A stretch of DNA of 64,000 nt, from NCBI GenBank assembly GCA_001465935.1, contig LNKV01000054.1:62001-126000 (forward strand), read 5' to 3'. A program made the position numbers and the translations under genes. Source of the stretch: Clarireedia homoeocarpa (Eukaryota > Ascomycota > Leotiomycetes > Helotiales > Rutstroemiaceae). Shown here piece after piece: positions 1 to 10,756 of this stretch; positions within the stretch are counted from its first letter, which is position 1; each line of letters opens with the position of its first letter. The notes below the pieces were generated by a model. That model was not told the origin of the DNA. It did no database searches and worked only from the letters and a program-made list of their open reading frames with translations.

Positions 1-1265
1 CAGCGACAATCAGGATACTACCTCAGCTCTCTAAGCTTCCTCGCATTGACCGCAAAATATCCAAAGATAAGCTTCTAGGTGGCCTTGGAGCTTACGAACG
101 AACTATCACTCAAGCAACATTTTCATCAGATAGCAGAATTCTAGTAGTAAGTGATTTGACAGGTTACGTCGACACGTGGGTCCTCGAGGGACTGGAGGAT
201 CTTACCCAGGAACCCGAAGAGGTTGACGTAGATGACGAAGCCTCCGATAACTCCGACGACGAAGATTCCTCCGACGAGGAAGAAAAAAAACCCAAACTAA
301 TCTACGGCCAACACTGGACACGCAACTCATCCGCCTCCCGTATCCCCCAACTCCCCGCAACTCCCGTAGTCCTATCTTTCCGTCCCGCGACTCGCCCCGC
401 CCAAACAAACGGTACCGTCCCGCGACCCACCCGCAACAACCCGCGCCCCATCTCCCACGAACTCCCCGTCAGCGAAGACCGCCTCGTAATCATAACCTCC
501 ACCAACGACGTCTACGAATTCGAAGTCCTCGCCGGCTCACTGACCCCCTGGTCCCGTCGAAACCCGACCTCCGTGTTCCCCGAAACCTTCCGCAAGCTGC
601 GCGAAGTCACCCATGGATGTATCTGGGATACGTCAAATGGGCGCGAACGCATGTGGTTGTATGGCGTCAACTGGCTTTTTATGTTCGATCTTTCGCAGGA
701 CTTGTATGCTCCTTCTACTGGCGGAGCAGAGTATGCAGAAAACAACGGCACAGAAGATCTAAATATACCCCACACTTCCGGTCACAAACGCAAGCGCATC
801 GCCTACTACCAGGGTAAATCCGGTGCGGGGGGGCTCGCAAACCCGCATCATAATGAGACTGGCATGTCGCGTAAGATCCGTAAAACAGTACAAGAAGAGG
901 ATGAAGAGGGCACTCTGGTCGATCTATGCGAAAATGCCAACGCTGATGCTATGGATCTTGATTCTCCTTTCGAGGCCGATGATGACCTCGACGATGACGA
1001 TAATGACATGCCATTACAAATTACTCAGCGCGCGCAGCAACCAAGTGAGGAAGATGCGGTGGGGCGGAAAGGCCCGGCGTTTTATAAGACTTTTAAGTAT
1101 CGGCCTATTTTGGGAATAGTGGTTATTGGGGAGGGGGACGAGGAAGGGGATGGAGAAGGGACGGGACCCGAAGTCGCCCTTGTGGAGAGACCGATTTGGG
1201 AGGCGGATTTGCCGGCGAGGTATGAGGGCGACCAGGAATGGGAGAAGAGGGCTTATTATGGGTGA
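1..1265 (+). CDS. UTP4: UTP4-like U3 snoRNP / small-subunit processome protein, 3' part
   Basis: The reading frame is open from the left edge (first full codon at base 3) to TGA at 1263-1265, so this is the last ~420 codons of a gene that begins outside the window. The start of the visible part (…SSDSRILVVSDLTGYVDTW) is a WD40 blade. It is followed by an acidic Asp/Glu-rich insert and then conserved C-terminal segments (LVIITSTNDVYEFE, GCIWDTSNGRERMWLYG, FKYRPILGIVVIGEG, ERPIWEADLPARYEGDQEW) typical of UTP4/Cirhin. Proteins of this family act in the nucleolus in the t-UTP subcomplex for 18S rRNA processing. A second acidic stretch (DDDLDDDDND) precedes the last conserved block. No intron is needed in the visible part. 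The family call rests on motif recognition, and the N-terminal propellers cannot be checked. Confidence 0.85.
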   Translation, partial: ATIRILPQLSKLPRIDRKISKDKLLGGLGAYERTITQATFSSDSRILVVSDLTGYVDTWVLEGLEDLTQEPEEVDVDDEASDNSDDEDSSDEEEKKPKLIYGQHWTRNSSASRIPQLPATPVVLSFRPATRPAQTNGTVPRPTRNNPRPISHELPVSEDRLVIITSTNDVYEFEVLAGSLTPWSRRNPTSVFPETFRKLREVTHGCIWDTSNGRERMWLYGVNWLFMFDLSQDLYAPSTGGAEYAENNGTEDLNIPHTSGHKRKRIAYYQGKSGAGGLANPHHNETGMSRKIRKTVQEEDEEGTLVDLCENANADAMDLDSPFEADDDLDDDDNDMPLQITQRAQQPSEEDAVGRKGPAFYKTFKYRPILGIVVIGEGDEEGDGEGTGPEVALVERPIWEADLPARYEGDQEWEKRAYYG

Positions 1266-1783
1266 GGTGGTCGTGGGGTTGGATGTATGTATGTATGTGT
1301 GTAATGTTGGATGAATGGATGTAAGGTGGTGTGCCGTAGCGCGGCGCGGCGTTCTAAGAGAAAAAGGAAAAGATTATCTAACGAAAGAAAAAGTGCATGG
1401 GATTGATTGATTTGATTCGATTGTTTGTGGATGTGTGCGTGCGTGTCTATATTGGCTCGATGAACGAGAAGAGCAGAGAAAATAGGGAATGGATGAATAT
1501 TGCTCGACTAGATAACTGACAGAGTTCATACAACTAAGCCTCTTCCATACTTTTTAACGTTGCAATTATTCCTATTACACTCCATGAGTGCAAACGCCAT
1601 GATGTTTGTACAAATAACCTTTTGGTTTATATACATAGCTGATAATTAAGATACCGACTTTTCTATTCCACCTTATCCGTTGCCTTGTAACCAACACCTT
1701 TAGATCAACTTTGTGTAGTTCAAAACCCCAGTAAGCTTTATACAGTACCTTTAGACAGCCCCCTCCCCAAGCCCTCAATTAAT
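1266..1783. other. Convergent 3' intergenic spacer
   Basis: The spacer lies between the convergent UTP4-like and P450 genes. It holds a short ATGT run at about 1283-1297 and AT-rich sequence that could contain both 3' UTRs. No supportable gene was seen. Confidence 0.6.
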
Positions 1784-3650
1784 CTACTCCTCCTCGCCCC
1801 TTTCACGCCCTACCTCAACCTCTCCCCTCCCCTCCCCAACATCAAACCTCCACTTCACCCCCTCCCATCCACTCCTCCTCTTAAACCCCACCCGCACATC
1901 CCCCTCCGGTTTCCTAACCGCCGCCCCCAACTTCTGAAATGCCCTCTTCGGCACCATCGCCCCATCAACCTCAAACCCCATCACGATCGCTGCCACAAAA
2001 GCCAATATCTCTGTTGTCGCGAATCTCTTTCCCGGACATAAATGTTTTCCACCACCAAAGGGGAAATATCCCTGAGTTTGTTTTCTCTTCTGGTCTTTTG
2101 AGAGAGCGGCAGTTGTGCTGGGGAGAAATCGGTACGGGTTAAAGGAGTTGACGTCTGGGCCCCAGATGTCGAGGGAGAGGTGGGTGATGCCGGAGGGGAT
2201 TTGGATTGTGTGGCCTGCTTTGAGGAGGTAGGAAGAGGTTGTAGTGGGGGAGGTAAGTAAAACGTCGTGGGTAATGGAGCGGACGGATGTGGCGGCATCG
2301 ATAAGGCGGAGGGTTTCTTGGAAAGAGGCTAAGAGGATGGGACAGCGGGGTTGGAAGAGGGTTGTATCCATGATGCATTCTTCAGCTCCGTCGGGTGACT
2401 TTTTGGTGCAAATAATATTAGATATTTCGGAGCGGATGGATGTGACGAGACCAGGATTGTCAAGGATATTTACAAGAAGCCAGAAGGAGGTTGGAATTGT
2501 ATTGGTGGTTGCGAGGAAGACTGTGGAGATCTCGAAGTTGCAGATGTCTTCTAAGGAGAACCCCCAGCTTTGCGCACATTCTAATCTTGATTTGACAAGA
2601 CTACTGGCAGTGAGGTGGTGTGATGCAGCGTAGTAAGATGTGAAAGCTGCTTTAATGGCTTCACGGCCACGGTACGCACGAGGAGCAATGATTGATGGAA
2701 GGAATTGCAGCATGAGCATCGTCATATTTTCTTCGAAATCCCTAAAAATTTAGCATTATGACCATTTCCGAGAAGAGGGTACAAACCATAAAGAATCTAC
2801 AAGACTATGATCTGCATTGACAGGATCACGCGGTCCATAGAGTGATGCAGATGTAGCCAAAGTAAGTATATCCCGTGTCCATTTGTACAGCATAATTCCT
2901 TCTTCGTTCACTCCAAGCTCATTGAGTGAATTGGCAACCCTATCTAAGACGCCTTTATTTAATTCTAGCAGACTTGGACCGGGTGCGAGACATTCTACCA
3001 TCAACTTATGGTTGTCATTCAAATATGATCTTCCGTTATTTCCATTGAGGGGCGGTCCTTTCGGATCATAATCGGGAGACGTCTCTCCTCGAATAATCTT
3101 CATTCCATGTTTTCCAATATTAAAAGCACGCTGGGAAGAATCGACGACAAAATTGGTAAAATCGAAAGCTTTCGTATTGCGATAGGCCGCTTGTATCAAG
3201 GAAGGTTCGCAGATGACGTATATACGAGCAGCAAATATTTTGAGTGTGAATACGGAATGAAGAGGGTTCTGAGCACTAAGTGAAGGCTGTCAGTTTTACT
3301 TTTAGGAAGAAGAATTCATGTCGATGTGCGGGGAGAGTTGGAAGCTATCCAGATGCTCTTCACGGCGCCACACGGCATTCGTCTACACACCTCAATAATT
3401 GAAAGTATCCAACCTGCCATTTTAGCAGCCCTATAAGATGACCCACGAAAGGGACTGTTGACTTGATTGCTGGAGGCTCACTTCCATCTTTTCGTACTTG
3501 GATTTTATTCCCGGACATTCCAATCAACAAAACCAAAGAGATGACGAAGATGAGCGCAGCCCCAATTGAAGGTGTATTGGTGCCATGATTTTGCAATTGA
3601 AAAAGCGAGGGCAAAGGTAAGGATGTTGAATTGAAAAGATTAAAAGTCAT
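1784..3650 (-). CDS. Cytochrome P450 (CYP7/CYP8-like fungal type), cluster P450 no. 1
   Basis: A haem monooxygenase, expected on the ER membrane through an N-terminal anchor (ALIFVISLVLLIG, residues ~32-44). Predicted exons are 3650-3391, 3275-2787 and 2741-1784, giving 568 residues, the usual P450 length. All junctions are GT-AG and keep phase. Landmarks are the proline-rich PFVGHLIG after the anchor, an I-helix ATTNT in place of AGxxT (~326-330), the K-helix ETLR (~392-395), PYRFLP, and the haem loop FPFGGGKHLCPGKRFA with Cys485. The GGGKHLCPG loop and the ATTNT I-helix are like those of the CYP7/CYP8 and related fungal P450s rather than the gibberellin-type enzymes. It is transcribed in the same direction as the second P450 downstream on the map, so a role in oxidising the cluster's terpenoid is likely but inferred. 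Substrate cannot be read from sequence. Confidence 0.85.
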
Positions 3651-5344
3651 GGTATCGTGTTCGCGAAGCTGTCACAACGAGCTTTGCGTAACCAAAATGC
3701 TGCAATCCACTTCGATTAAGGAGCATAGAAATGAGAATGAAGAAATGTAATAACTCTCATGTTTCTGAGGAGAGGAAGGGAAGAAGATCCGGGAGTGTAT
3801 GGAAGAGAGAGAAGAGATATATGTTGAGTAGAAAGTTTCGCTGACGTTTGAGAATCCCAGGGACCTAGGCCTGAGACTACACTACCCGGATTTTGGAGCG
3901 CTCGAACTGCAATAATTCCAATGAGCGAGTGCCACGATCGAGCTATGTGGCGTGTGAGCTCGCATCTTTTCAAAGTATATAGAGTTGGCTGGGTGAGTGT
4001 GAGGAGGGAGGAGAGAGGAGGGGAGGTAGAGGAGGGAGATTCATGTGGAAATACGTGTGAAAGTGCGTGAGAATAGAAGATCAACGATGGGGACGGGGAT
4101 GGGGACGGGGATGGGGACTATTAGATAGCACCTTAACCCTATTGGTTTAACCCTATTGGTTTAACCCTATTGGTCGATATTTACGGTAACCTATAGGGCT
4201 GATATAGTCTATGCCCCAATTGTTTGTAGCCCCCACGCACCTTAAAACATTCAAAAATCCCTCAAATTCGGCGCTCCCCCCTCTCACCTCCTGCCCCCTC
4301 TCACCTCCTGCCCCCTCTCACCTCCTGCTCCCTCTCACCTCCTGCTCCCTCTCACCCTCTCACCCCCCTCTCACCCCCCTCTCACCTCCTCCCTCCTCTC
4401 TTTCCTCTCCTCAATTTCCCTATCGATGAATCTTCTCATAGAAGCTTTTCTAGCGATTGGCTTGCATCGAACTCTCTCTTCTCCCCTCTTACCCCCTTTT
4501 CAACTCTGCTCGGATTATCTTGCTATCTATCATATTTTCCCCCACTTTCACTCTCAATTTACTAAGGAAATGCATCAATTCCCGACCATTTTCAGACATA
4601 AACTGTTGCTTTATTTTCCAGCGTTCGTCTTCATACCTTAGTGGGTGTTCTGTTCTCGTTTGATGAGGATGAACATAATCTTAGATGAATTTGCTCAGAG
4701 GTGAAATGATATACGTCACTCCTGGAATTAATCCTGCCATATCCAGCTTGAAAGCAGCAAAAACGAGACCAAGAAGAGCCCACCACACGCTGTATTGGGC
4801 ATGTTGTGGATGTGGTTGCCGCATGAATCATATGCATCACGGTTGGCTGCATATTTTCCGCCAGCAACCTGAAAGCTACGAGTTGGATTATGGTATAGGA
4901 AATAGTGTGCCTGTACAATAGTGCACGCCCAACGTATGCGCTAGTGTAATAGTGGATCCCGTGCAGTTTGTGATATTGAAACTGATAGTACAAACAGTTT
5001 TATATCCTCAAAAACGATGCGTATGTAAAGTTGTCGCACCAAAAGTTGGTGATTAACTTTAGACAAATTGCATATTCTAGGACCTGTGAGTGGAAACACA
5101 ACTCTAAGTTAGGTCTGATAAAGAAGTTTGAAATGAAAGGAACGATCCGGTGGCCAACACCGGGAATGTTTTGTTTGTTTGTGAAGTTTGGTGGGGAGGT
5201 AAAGCAAGGTGTAGCGCCAGCGAGGCGTGTTATGGTATTACACAAGAAGTATGCATTCATACACCTGGTTTGCACAGTGCGCGTATGACAGCTCCATTGA
5301 ATTTTCTATTACGGTCATATTAGAAATGATTTCTGGCGATAGAT
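3651..5344. other. Intergenic region between the two P450 genes
   Basis: No gene could be supported. It contains the promoter of P450 no. 1, the tandem repeats at 4086-4391 listed separately, and AT-rich sequence without a convincing gene. A minus-strand stretch near 4680-4800 reads as a short hydrophobic segment (SVWWALLGLVFAAFKLDMAG) in one frame, but it has stops on both sides and may only be a relict. Confidence 0.5.
4086..4391. repeat. Three adjacent minisatellites
   Basis: 4086-4118 holds about 2.6 copies of the 12-mer GATGGGGACGGG. 4133-4174 holds three perfect copies of the 14-mer TTAACCCTATTGGT. 4276-4391 holds about six degenerating copies of the 17-mer CCCCCTCTCACCTCCTG. All are read directly. 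The TTAACCC core resembles a telomeric repeat only by chance, because the unit is 14 bp and occurs three times. Confidence 0.9.
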
Positions 5345-7361
5345 TCATCCTTTAACTAGCTGATCTAGTCGCAGTAGTGGTTTCTCCCGCAGCTTCCATT
5401 CAACATTGGCTGACAGATCTGCCATCCTAAAGCCACCCTTCCATACACCAGCCGGTTTTTCTTGACCACTGGGAAACCTAATATCATACATAGAGAGCGT
5501 ATATACGAGGAGAATTTTGATTTCGTTTGACGCAAAAAATCGACCAGGACATGCTCGTACGCCGTAACTAAATCATTCAAAAGGCAGCTTAGCAAAACTA
5601 TCTCGTCGAACCGATTAGTATATCAGAACTATCAAATGTTTCTACTCACCCAAAATGCATAAAAGACGGGGAACAATGCACAAAAGAATGCTTCATTTCT
5701 TCCCCAGGTGTAGAACGGATTGTCGAGAATCGGAAGGCATCGAATTGATTTGCCGTAGGCCCATATATTTCTTCATCAAAATACATGGAATAATGAGGTA
5801 GCGCAACTCTTGTGTTCTTAGTTATGGTACTGCCATCACTCAGTGTATAATCCTGCATCGCGTGGCGCTCCAGGCCACCTAAGATAGGCACATTAGTATT
5901 GGATCGGATTTTGGATATGTATCTCTGGGTTTTCCTACTCACCCAAGACAAAGGGATGCCACCTTGCGCATTCTCTCATAAAACTATCAATCTTCACCAT
6001 TTTAGCAAGGCCCTGTAGACTCCATTTACCCTCTTGTTCCATTACTTGACTGATTTCTTGCCGTAAATCTTCATGAATCTCGGGACGAAAAGCCAACTCA
6101 TAGATAGCCTCTAGAAACGTGATACTGCTAGTGTGGACAGCGGCGGCAGAGATATGCAGCATACGATCAACAAGCATATCAATTTTCAGTTTTTCCGGAG
6201 GTGTAACGTCAAGAACCCATTGTACTATGCCCCCAGAGAAATACCCATTCGTTAGCTGACTTTTTGATAGCCCACATGGGTTCATAGGTAGTATTACCTG
6301 CATCCTTGGGTTTATTGGCTTCGAATTCCAAAACACGATCCTGTCTTTTCGCCTCCTGCATCCGAAGTATTCGAGCCTCTAATACAGGGCCAAGATGCTT
6401 TTTGGCGGTAGCCTTTTGAGCTATTATATTAGTTTTCAGGCGTAGGATTAAATGTCTGAGAAATCTTGGCATGTTACGGATCAAGTGGGCGCCACCAAAA
6501 ATACTAAAAGTATAATCGATTGATACCTGAAGGAATTCTTCATTTGCTGAGAGTTGCTCGCCGTAGAACATCCTATTCGCAGTTCGGGTAACGATTCTAG
6601 AAGAGGTTGGCCACATGTGAACTGCACTCCAATCTAAAGGATAATCAGCTTAGTGAGGATACAACTATAGAGGAGAACGGAATTTGCATTTACCATGAGG
6701 GTTCTTGATTTCTTGCGAAAAAGCCTTGTGGCATTCATCAACAATATCGGGCAAGCCAGGTCCTAGTCCAAATTACTTAGCCTTGCACAACAAGCTTGAT
6801 AAGTCGATAACTATTGGAAGTAAAGCACCTAAGCTCTGAGTAAGTTGCTTCCGGACTATGCCGAACTCATACCAGTCGTACGCTGGAATATTATGTAGAG
6901 TGTATTGCTCTTGCATGACGCTGTCATTGACCACCGTGCCAGAAAGTACGCTATGAGGTGCAGATCTCAGCTCTTCAATGAATCGAGGTGCTGCAACGAA
7001 AACCAAGCCTTCAGCAGTTCTCACTAAGAAGTTGCGACCTTGTTTGGAATACTTTGAAAGTTATCAAGTCAGATCAGATCAGAATTTCACTGGGCTTTTG
7101 CACCCGATGGTGTAAAGGATTATAGAACGGGCAGGGGTCAGAGTATCTTACTTGTTCATAACCTTGTTGCATGACTGCTGGCCCGTTTTGTATGAAAGCT
7201 TTGATATCGGCTGCCTCACCAAGCTTAGAAACCTTGAGAATCGGAACATTTGATGGAATGCGAGTCTTTCGAAAGTAGGTGATTACGGGAATCATAAAAA
7301 TGCAGCTCGTTATCAGAAAGCCTGCGTAGTAGGTCGATGTGATCAGCTCTAACGCAGCCAT
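5345..7361 (-). CDS. Cytochrome P450, gibberellin-cluster / ent-kaurene-oxidase-like type
   Basis: Predicted seven exons, 7361-7152, 7051-6829, 6762-6694, 6633-6298, 6224-5943, 5878-5650 and 5567-5345, give 523 residues with phase kept at every GT-AG junction. The start is the first ATG before the membrane anchor (YAGFLITSCIFMIPVITYF). Upstream in-frame codons lack an ATG. Diagnostic segments of the fungal terpenoid P450 group that includes gibberellin-cluster enzymes are VMQQGYEQYSKQGRNFLVRT near the N terminus, the I-helix ISAAAVHTSSITF, TLSDGSTITKNTRVALP, FDAFRFSTIR, and the haem loop FGYGVRACPGRFFASNEIK with Cys456. Members of this group oxidise ent-kaurene and other cyclic diterpenes, so the enzyme fits the neighbouring cyclase and GGPP synthase. 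Several introns are only 62-101 nt. Exact product unknown. Confidence 0.88.
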
Positions 7362-7514
7362 GATAGCGGACTTCGAACTCTTCAGAATAGACGTTGATTT
7401 ACACAATTTTCAAGTGCAGTACCTGTAAAGACCGAAAGGATTATGGAAAGCAGCAGGAATGGCCTCATATAAACGTTAATATTTTCCAAACTCTAAAATT
7501 TCGCAACGCCAACC

Positions 7515-7561
7515 TAACGTGCGACCCCATCGAGTGGCCCACTTGATGGGGTCGCACGTTA
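7515..7561. repeat. 47-bp near-perfect palindrome
   Basis: Arms TAACGTGCGACCCCATC (7515-7531) and GATGGGGTCGCACGTTA (7545-7561) are exact reverse complements. The 13-bp middle continues the symmetry with one mismatch around a central base at 7538. It begins with TA and ends with TA, as do the larger palindromic elements to its right. It could be a minimal relict of a TA-target transposable element or a hairpin-forming site. Confidence 0.85.
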
Positions 7562-7827
7562 CAGTATAAACTCAATGTATTTCCTTAGTAAATTACTACT
7601 TGCTTACTATTCTATTTCCCTGTTTGCTAGTCTGACTATAAACTACCTCCCGACCGTCGAAGTTGTTAGTTACGAACCCAAATTGCCTTGTCACCTGACA
7701 ATACAATTTGCCTGAGACAACTTCCGAAGTAAGGACGTAACACTACACCCAATTAAATTAATATTAGTCCCTTTATATATAAAATTAGGTTTATAAATCA
7801 GTATTGGGTAAGAGGTTTAAGTATTCA

Positions 7828-8072
7828 TACTATGGCCCCCCAAGAACAAAGATTATTCGGTGGGTTTTGCCACAGAGGGTATAAACAGGGAGGTTTAACT
7901 ACTCAAAATCGATAGATTATATTCGAAGTTGAAAAACCACATAAACCTTTGATTCCAAGGTATCTTCGGACCCAATTCATCGATTTCGAGTAGTTAAAAC
8001 CCCTTGTCTATCCCCTGGTTACTTCAGTAGCGAAATCCATCAAATAATCTTTGTTCTTGGGGGGCCATAGTA
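7828..8072. mobile_element. Foldback MITE-like element A, ~245 bp
   Basis: The ends are TA-flanked inverted repeats. The left end reads CTATGGCCCCCCAAGAACAA… and the right end …TTGTTCTTGGGGGGCCATAG, with pairing continuing for ~40 bp with a few transitions. Internal segments (TTTAACTACTCAAAATCGAT on the left and ATCGATTTCGAGTAGTTAAA on the right) also pair, so almost the whole element can fold back on itself. There is no coding capacity. TA flanks and terminal inverted repeats match non-autonomous elements moved by Tc1/mariner-type transposases; that assignment is inferred. Confidence 0.8.
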
Positions 8073-8154
8073 CTATCCCCCCCTTGAACAAAGGTTAATT
8101 GTTTCCGTGTCTTACCACCTCAAAATTTAACCTTTGTTCAGGGGGGAGATAGTA
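8071..8154. mobile_element. Small palindromic MITE-like element B, copy 1 (84 bp)
   Basis: Terminal inverted repeats are CTATCCCCCCCTTGAACAAA… and …TTTGTTCAGGGGGGAGATAG, flanked by TA on both sides. The left TA (8071-8072) is also the right TA of element A, so the two abut with a shared target dinucleotide. A related copy lies at 36601-36686. The central ~25 bp is not palindromic. Confidence 0.8.
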
Positions 8155-8853
8155 TACAAAAGGACTAAGGCATAAATTTTGTTATATCAGAACTCTTCTG
8201 GTATCGGATTTGATTGGTCGAATTTTTTAATCCGATATAGTCCTTCATATAATGAATGATCCGTTTTCGGAGCGTTGGATTAGTGCCAAGGATAGGCAGC
8301 AAGGATCAATACCGATATGATCCGGGGAAAGACACGATTGATTACTATGCCTGTAAAGTTGTGCTAACATAATTAAGAGTATATGAAATATCGCCGAGGG
8401 CCGTTGTTATGAAAGTTACTGATAAACATAATCATATAAGTTGCACAATTTCTCCTCCTAAGCTCCGTCCATACCCTTATTCGCTGACCTTTCAAGCTCC
8501 TATATGCCAACCCTACGCTCTAACGGCGACTAATAGAGAAAGACATCGTTGCCATGGAGAGCGCAGGGTGCGGCGGCCGCCCCGTACCCTTGATCTTACC
8601 GACGTAGATGTGGATTCCGACGAAGAAAAGTCCGAGACAGATCAGGGACAGAAGCTGGAATTAGTAAATGAGCGCTTACAATCAGTCCCGACTCCCCGAG
8701 TCACTCAATTACTGGAAGCTCATCCATTTGCATCAATCTTGTATCATGTCTCGCTGTGCTGTTTGTTGCCCTCGACAATTCATTTTTATTTATTTTTATT
8801 TTTATTTTTATTCATTTTAACGACCTGTGTGAGTCCGAGACTATAGTAGGTCG

Positions 8854-8873
8854 GCCAGCAGCTAGCTGCTGGC
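8854..8873. repeat. Perfect 20-bp palindrome
   Basis: GCCAGCAGCTAGCTGCTGGC is its own reverse complement and lies in gene-free sequence right of the MITE-like elements. No function is assigned. It may be part of a decayed LTR or other repeat. Confidence 0.7.
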
Positions 8874-9830
8874 GGTATAGATTATTTTACAAAGGAGAAA
8901 CTAGCAAAACTCCTCCATCTAGTTGTAGTATTCTTGATATAATAGGCTTCTCCTTAGACAAGTAACAGTTCCCTTAAGCCGCAGGAAAGAGGATAGCTAC
9001 TCCAGGTTCCCCCTATCTCGTACGATGGTCACTAAGGGTTCTCGACAGCGAGAAGTAGCCTCAGATACCTCCCTCCCAGTTCCCTTTGTATAGTATATTG
9101 GCCTGTAACAGATATCGCTAGTGTCCGGTAATCTGCGAGGCAGTCCCCCTTTGCTTGTCTGATCAAAGCCCTTCGATCGTAGGTCTTATACATCAACTAT
9201 ACTCTCCTTCTTTCCCTAGCCCAGATAAATCCTATCAATAATCATAACCCGCTTTGTTCCTCTTTATATTTTCGCTCGAAGTTACGATATGCAAGTGGAG
9301 GTCGAAAGTAGAGGATCGTATCGTGAAGTTATTTAAGTCGTGAAAATTCGTCGAGTGTTGTTCGTAGGTGCGAATAGCGTCGTCGGGGGCGACGATAAAG
9401 CAAAGCGACTCAATCTTGGCTCTCAAGGATAAAGTCTTGAGGTTCGTAGAGGACACCGCGTACAGGTGTTGAGTCTTCGTTCTCCTCGACAATTCATTAT
9501 TGCTACAGCGATCCCGTATATTACTCATGAATTCGAAACACTAGATGATGTTGGCTGGTATAGCTTAAGCTATCTGCTAACCACCTGTACAATCCAATCT
9601 CTTTAATCTCTGCGGTCACGTCTAATCTATAGAAAGCCTGGCTATATAATTATTGTAGAGCAGTCAGATTTATATTAATCTAGTTAAATTATTATATTAT
9701 GATTAAATAATTGGATTTTGAAGTATAGGATAGGGAAAAGTGGCTTGCTCGCTGATAATCTATGTTGTATATCATATATTTAAACTATTAATATATACTT
9801 ATCCCCTTTCTAAATGATTATTAATTAGCC

Positions 9831-10756
9831 TTACTCATTTGATCCAAAAGTCGGTTCTTCTTCGGTGACGAGATTTCGTCGTATAGTATCAATATCTTTA
9901 TCATCTAAACCACAATAGGCCTTGACATAACCAGCGACCCCACCATATTTCTGTTCCATCATTTGAAGGGTTTGTAGCATGCTCTCAAATCTAGATAAGT
10001 CAGCTTCGAATACCGTCTTGTTCTCTTCCAAGCGACTTCAGGAGGAGGGTATTCGATGCGAGAATAGATAACTTACTTGGCGCCTACAATCTTTTCAGCT
10101 TTCTCTCGGTCCCCCTTCAACTCCGAACGTGTCATGAGATACTGTAGAATGAACTCCTTTCGTGCAGCCAACCCGACCTCAGTCAGCTCATACTCCTTTG
10201 CCACGACTTCGTCTTTGCAGCCAGCAAGCTTCAGCAGGATAGCTATTGCGACTCCCGTCCGGTCCTTTCCCGCACTGCAGTGACACAGGAATGCCTCATG
10301 AGGTCGGTCTCTGACATGGACGAGAATCTTATGGAAGGCCTTGCCACCTTTTTCTAGAATCTCGGTGTATACTTGCACGTACCCTGAAGATCCAGATTCA
10401 TCCGCGTACAATTCATGACGCTCTGCAGCGGCCTCCGGACTCCAATCCTCATGACTAAACACAGGATTGAAGCATCGAGTCACCCCGTCAACAAGTGGAT
10501 CGGATGAGGAAGGATCTTTAGCGAGCTGCTTGTCGACTTCAGGCTGGGATCGCAAGTCATAGACCGTGGTGATTCCAAGTGACTTGATAGTAGAGCGACC
10601 TGTGGGTGTGATATAGGAAGGGTCGGCACTACGATAGATGAAGTGATGGCGTGTAGAGCGTGAAGATGACGACGAGACAACAGGATAGCCTCCAATGGAA
10701 CGGAAGTTGCTTATGCCTTCCACCACCACGAAAGGTGGTTCGAGCACGGTTGTCAT
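9831..10756 (-). CDS. Tyrosine-phosphatase-like hydrolase (Y_phosphatase3 / SIW14-like fold)
   Basis: Two exons, 10756-10077 and 10035-9831, joined across a 41-nt GT-AG intron, give 294 residues. The start is the first ATG; upstream in-frame codons have none. The catalytic P-loop HCSAGKDRTG (residues 159-168, Cys160 nucleophile, Arg166) follows the usual family pattern NFRSIGGYP…YRSADPS…TVYDLRSQPEVD. Enzymes of this family remove phosphate from phosphotyrosine, phosphoinositides or small molecules through a cysteinyl-phosphate. It is transcribed divergently from the diterpene cyclase gene 523 bp away, inside the terpenoid gene set. That position makes it a candidate for removing phosphate from the cyclised prenyl diphosphate, but no substrate evidence exists and it may simply be a resident gene. 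Confidence 0.85.

Larger units (their letters stand above)
7362..9830. other. Repeat-bearing intergenic region
   Basis: This is the long gap between the second P450 and the phosphatase gene. 7515-8154 is filled with palindromic elements described separately. 8160-9830 is AT-leaning, with an ATTTTT-type run at about 8783-8815, a perfect 20-bp palindrome at 8854-8873, and short unsupported frames that may be relicts of mobile DNA. No gene is called. The promoter of the second P450 lies just right of 7361. Confidence 0.5.

Noticed and set aside
4133..4174. Internal telomere-like repeat (TTAACCC).
   Set aside because: The unit is 14 bp (TTAACCCTATTGGT) and present three times; it is not an array of TTAGGG/CCCTAA.
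4631..5288. Open frames on both strands between the two P450 genes, including a short hydrophobic minus-strand segment (SVWWALLGLVFAAFK).
   Set aside because: Stops flank the segment in frame and no consistent splice chain or start could be built; at most a relict.
8409..8965. A 145-codon frame near 8409-8846 in the repeat-rich spacer.
   Set aside because: Its end is poly-Phe/Leu from an ATTTTT run and the first half has no recognisable family; probably decayed repeat sequence.
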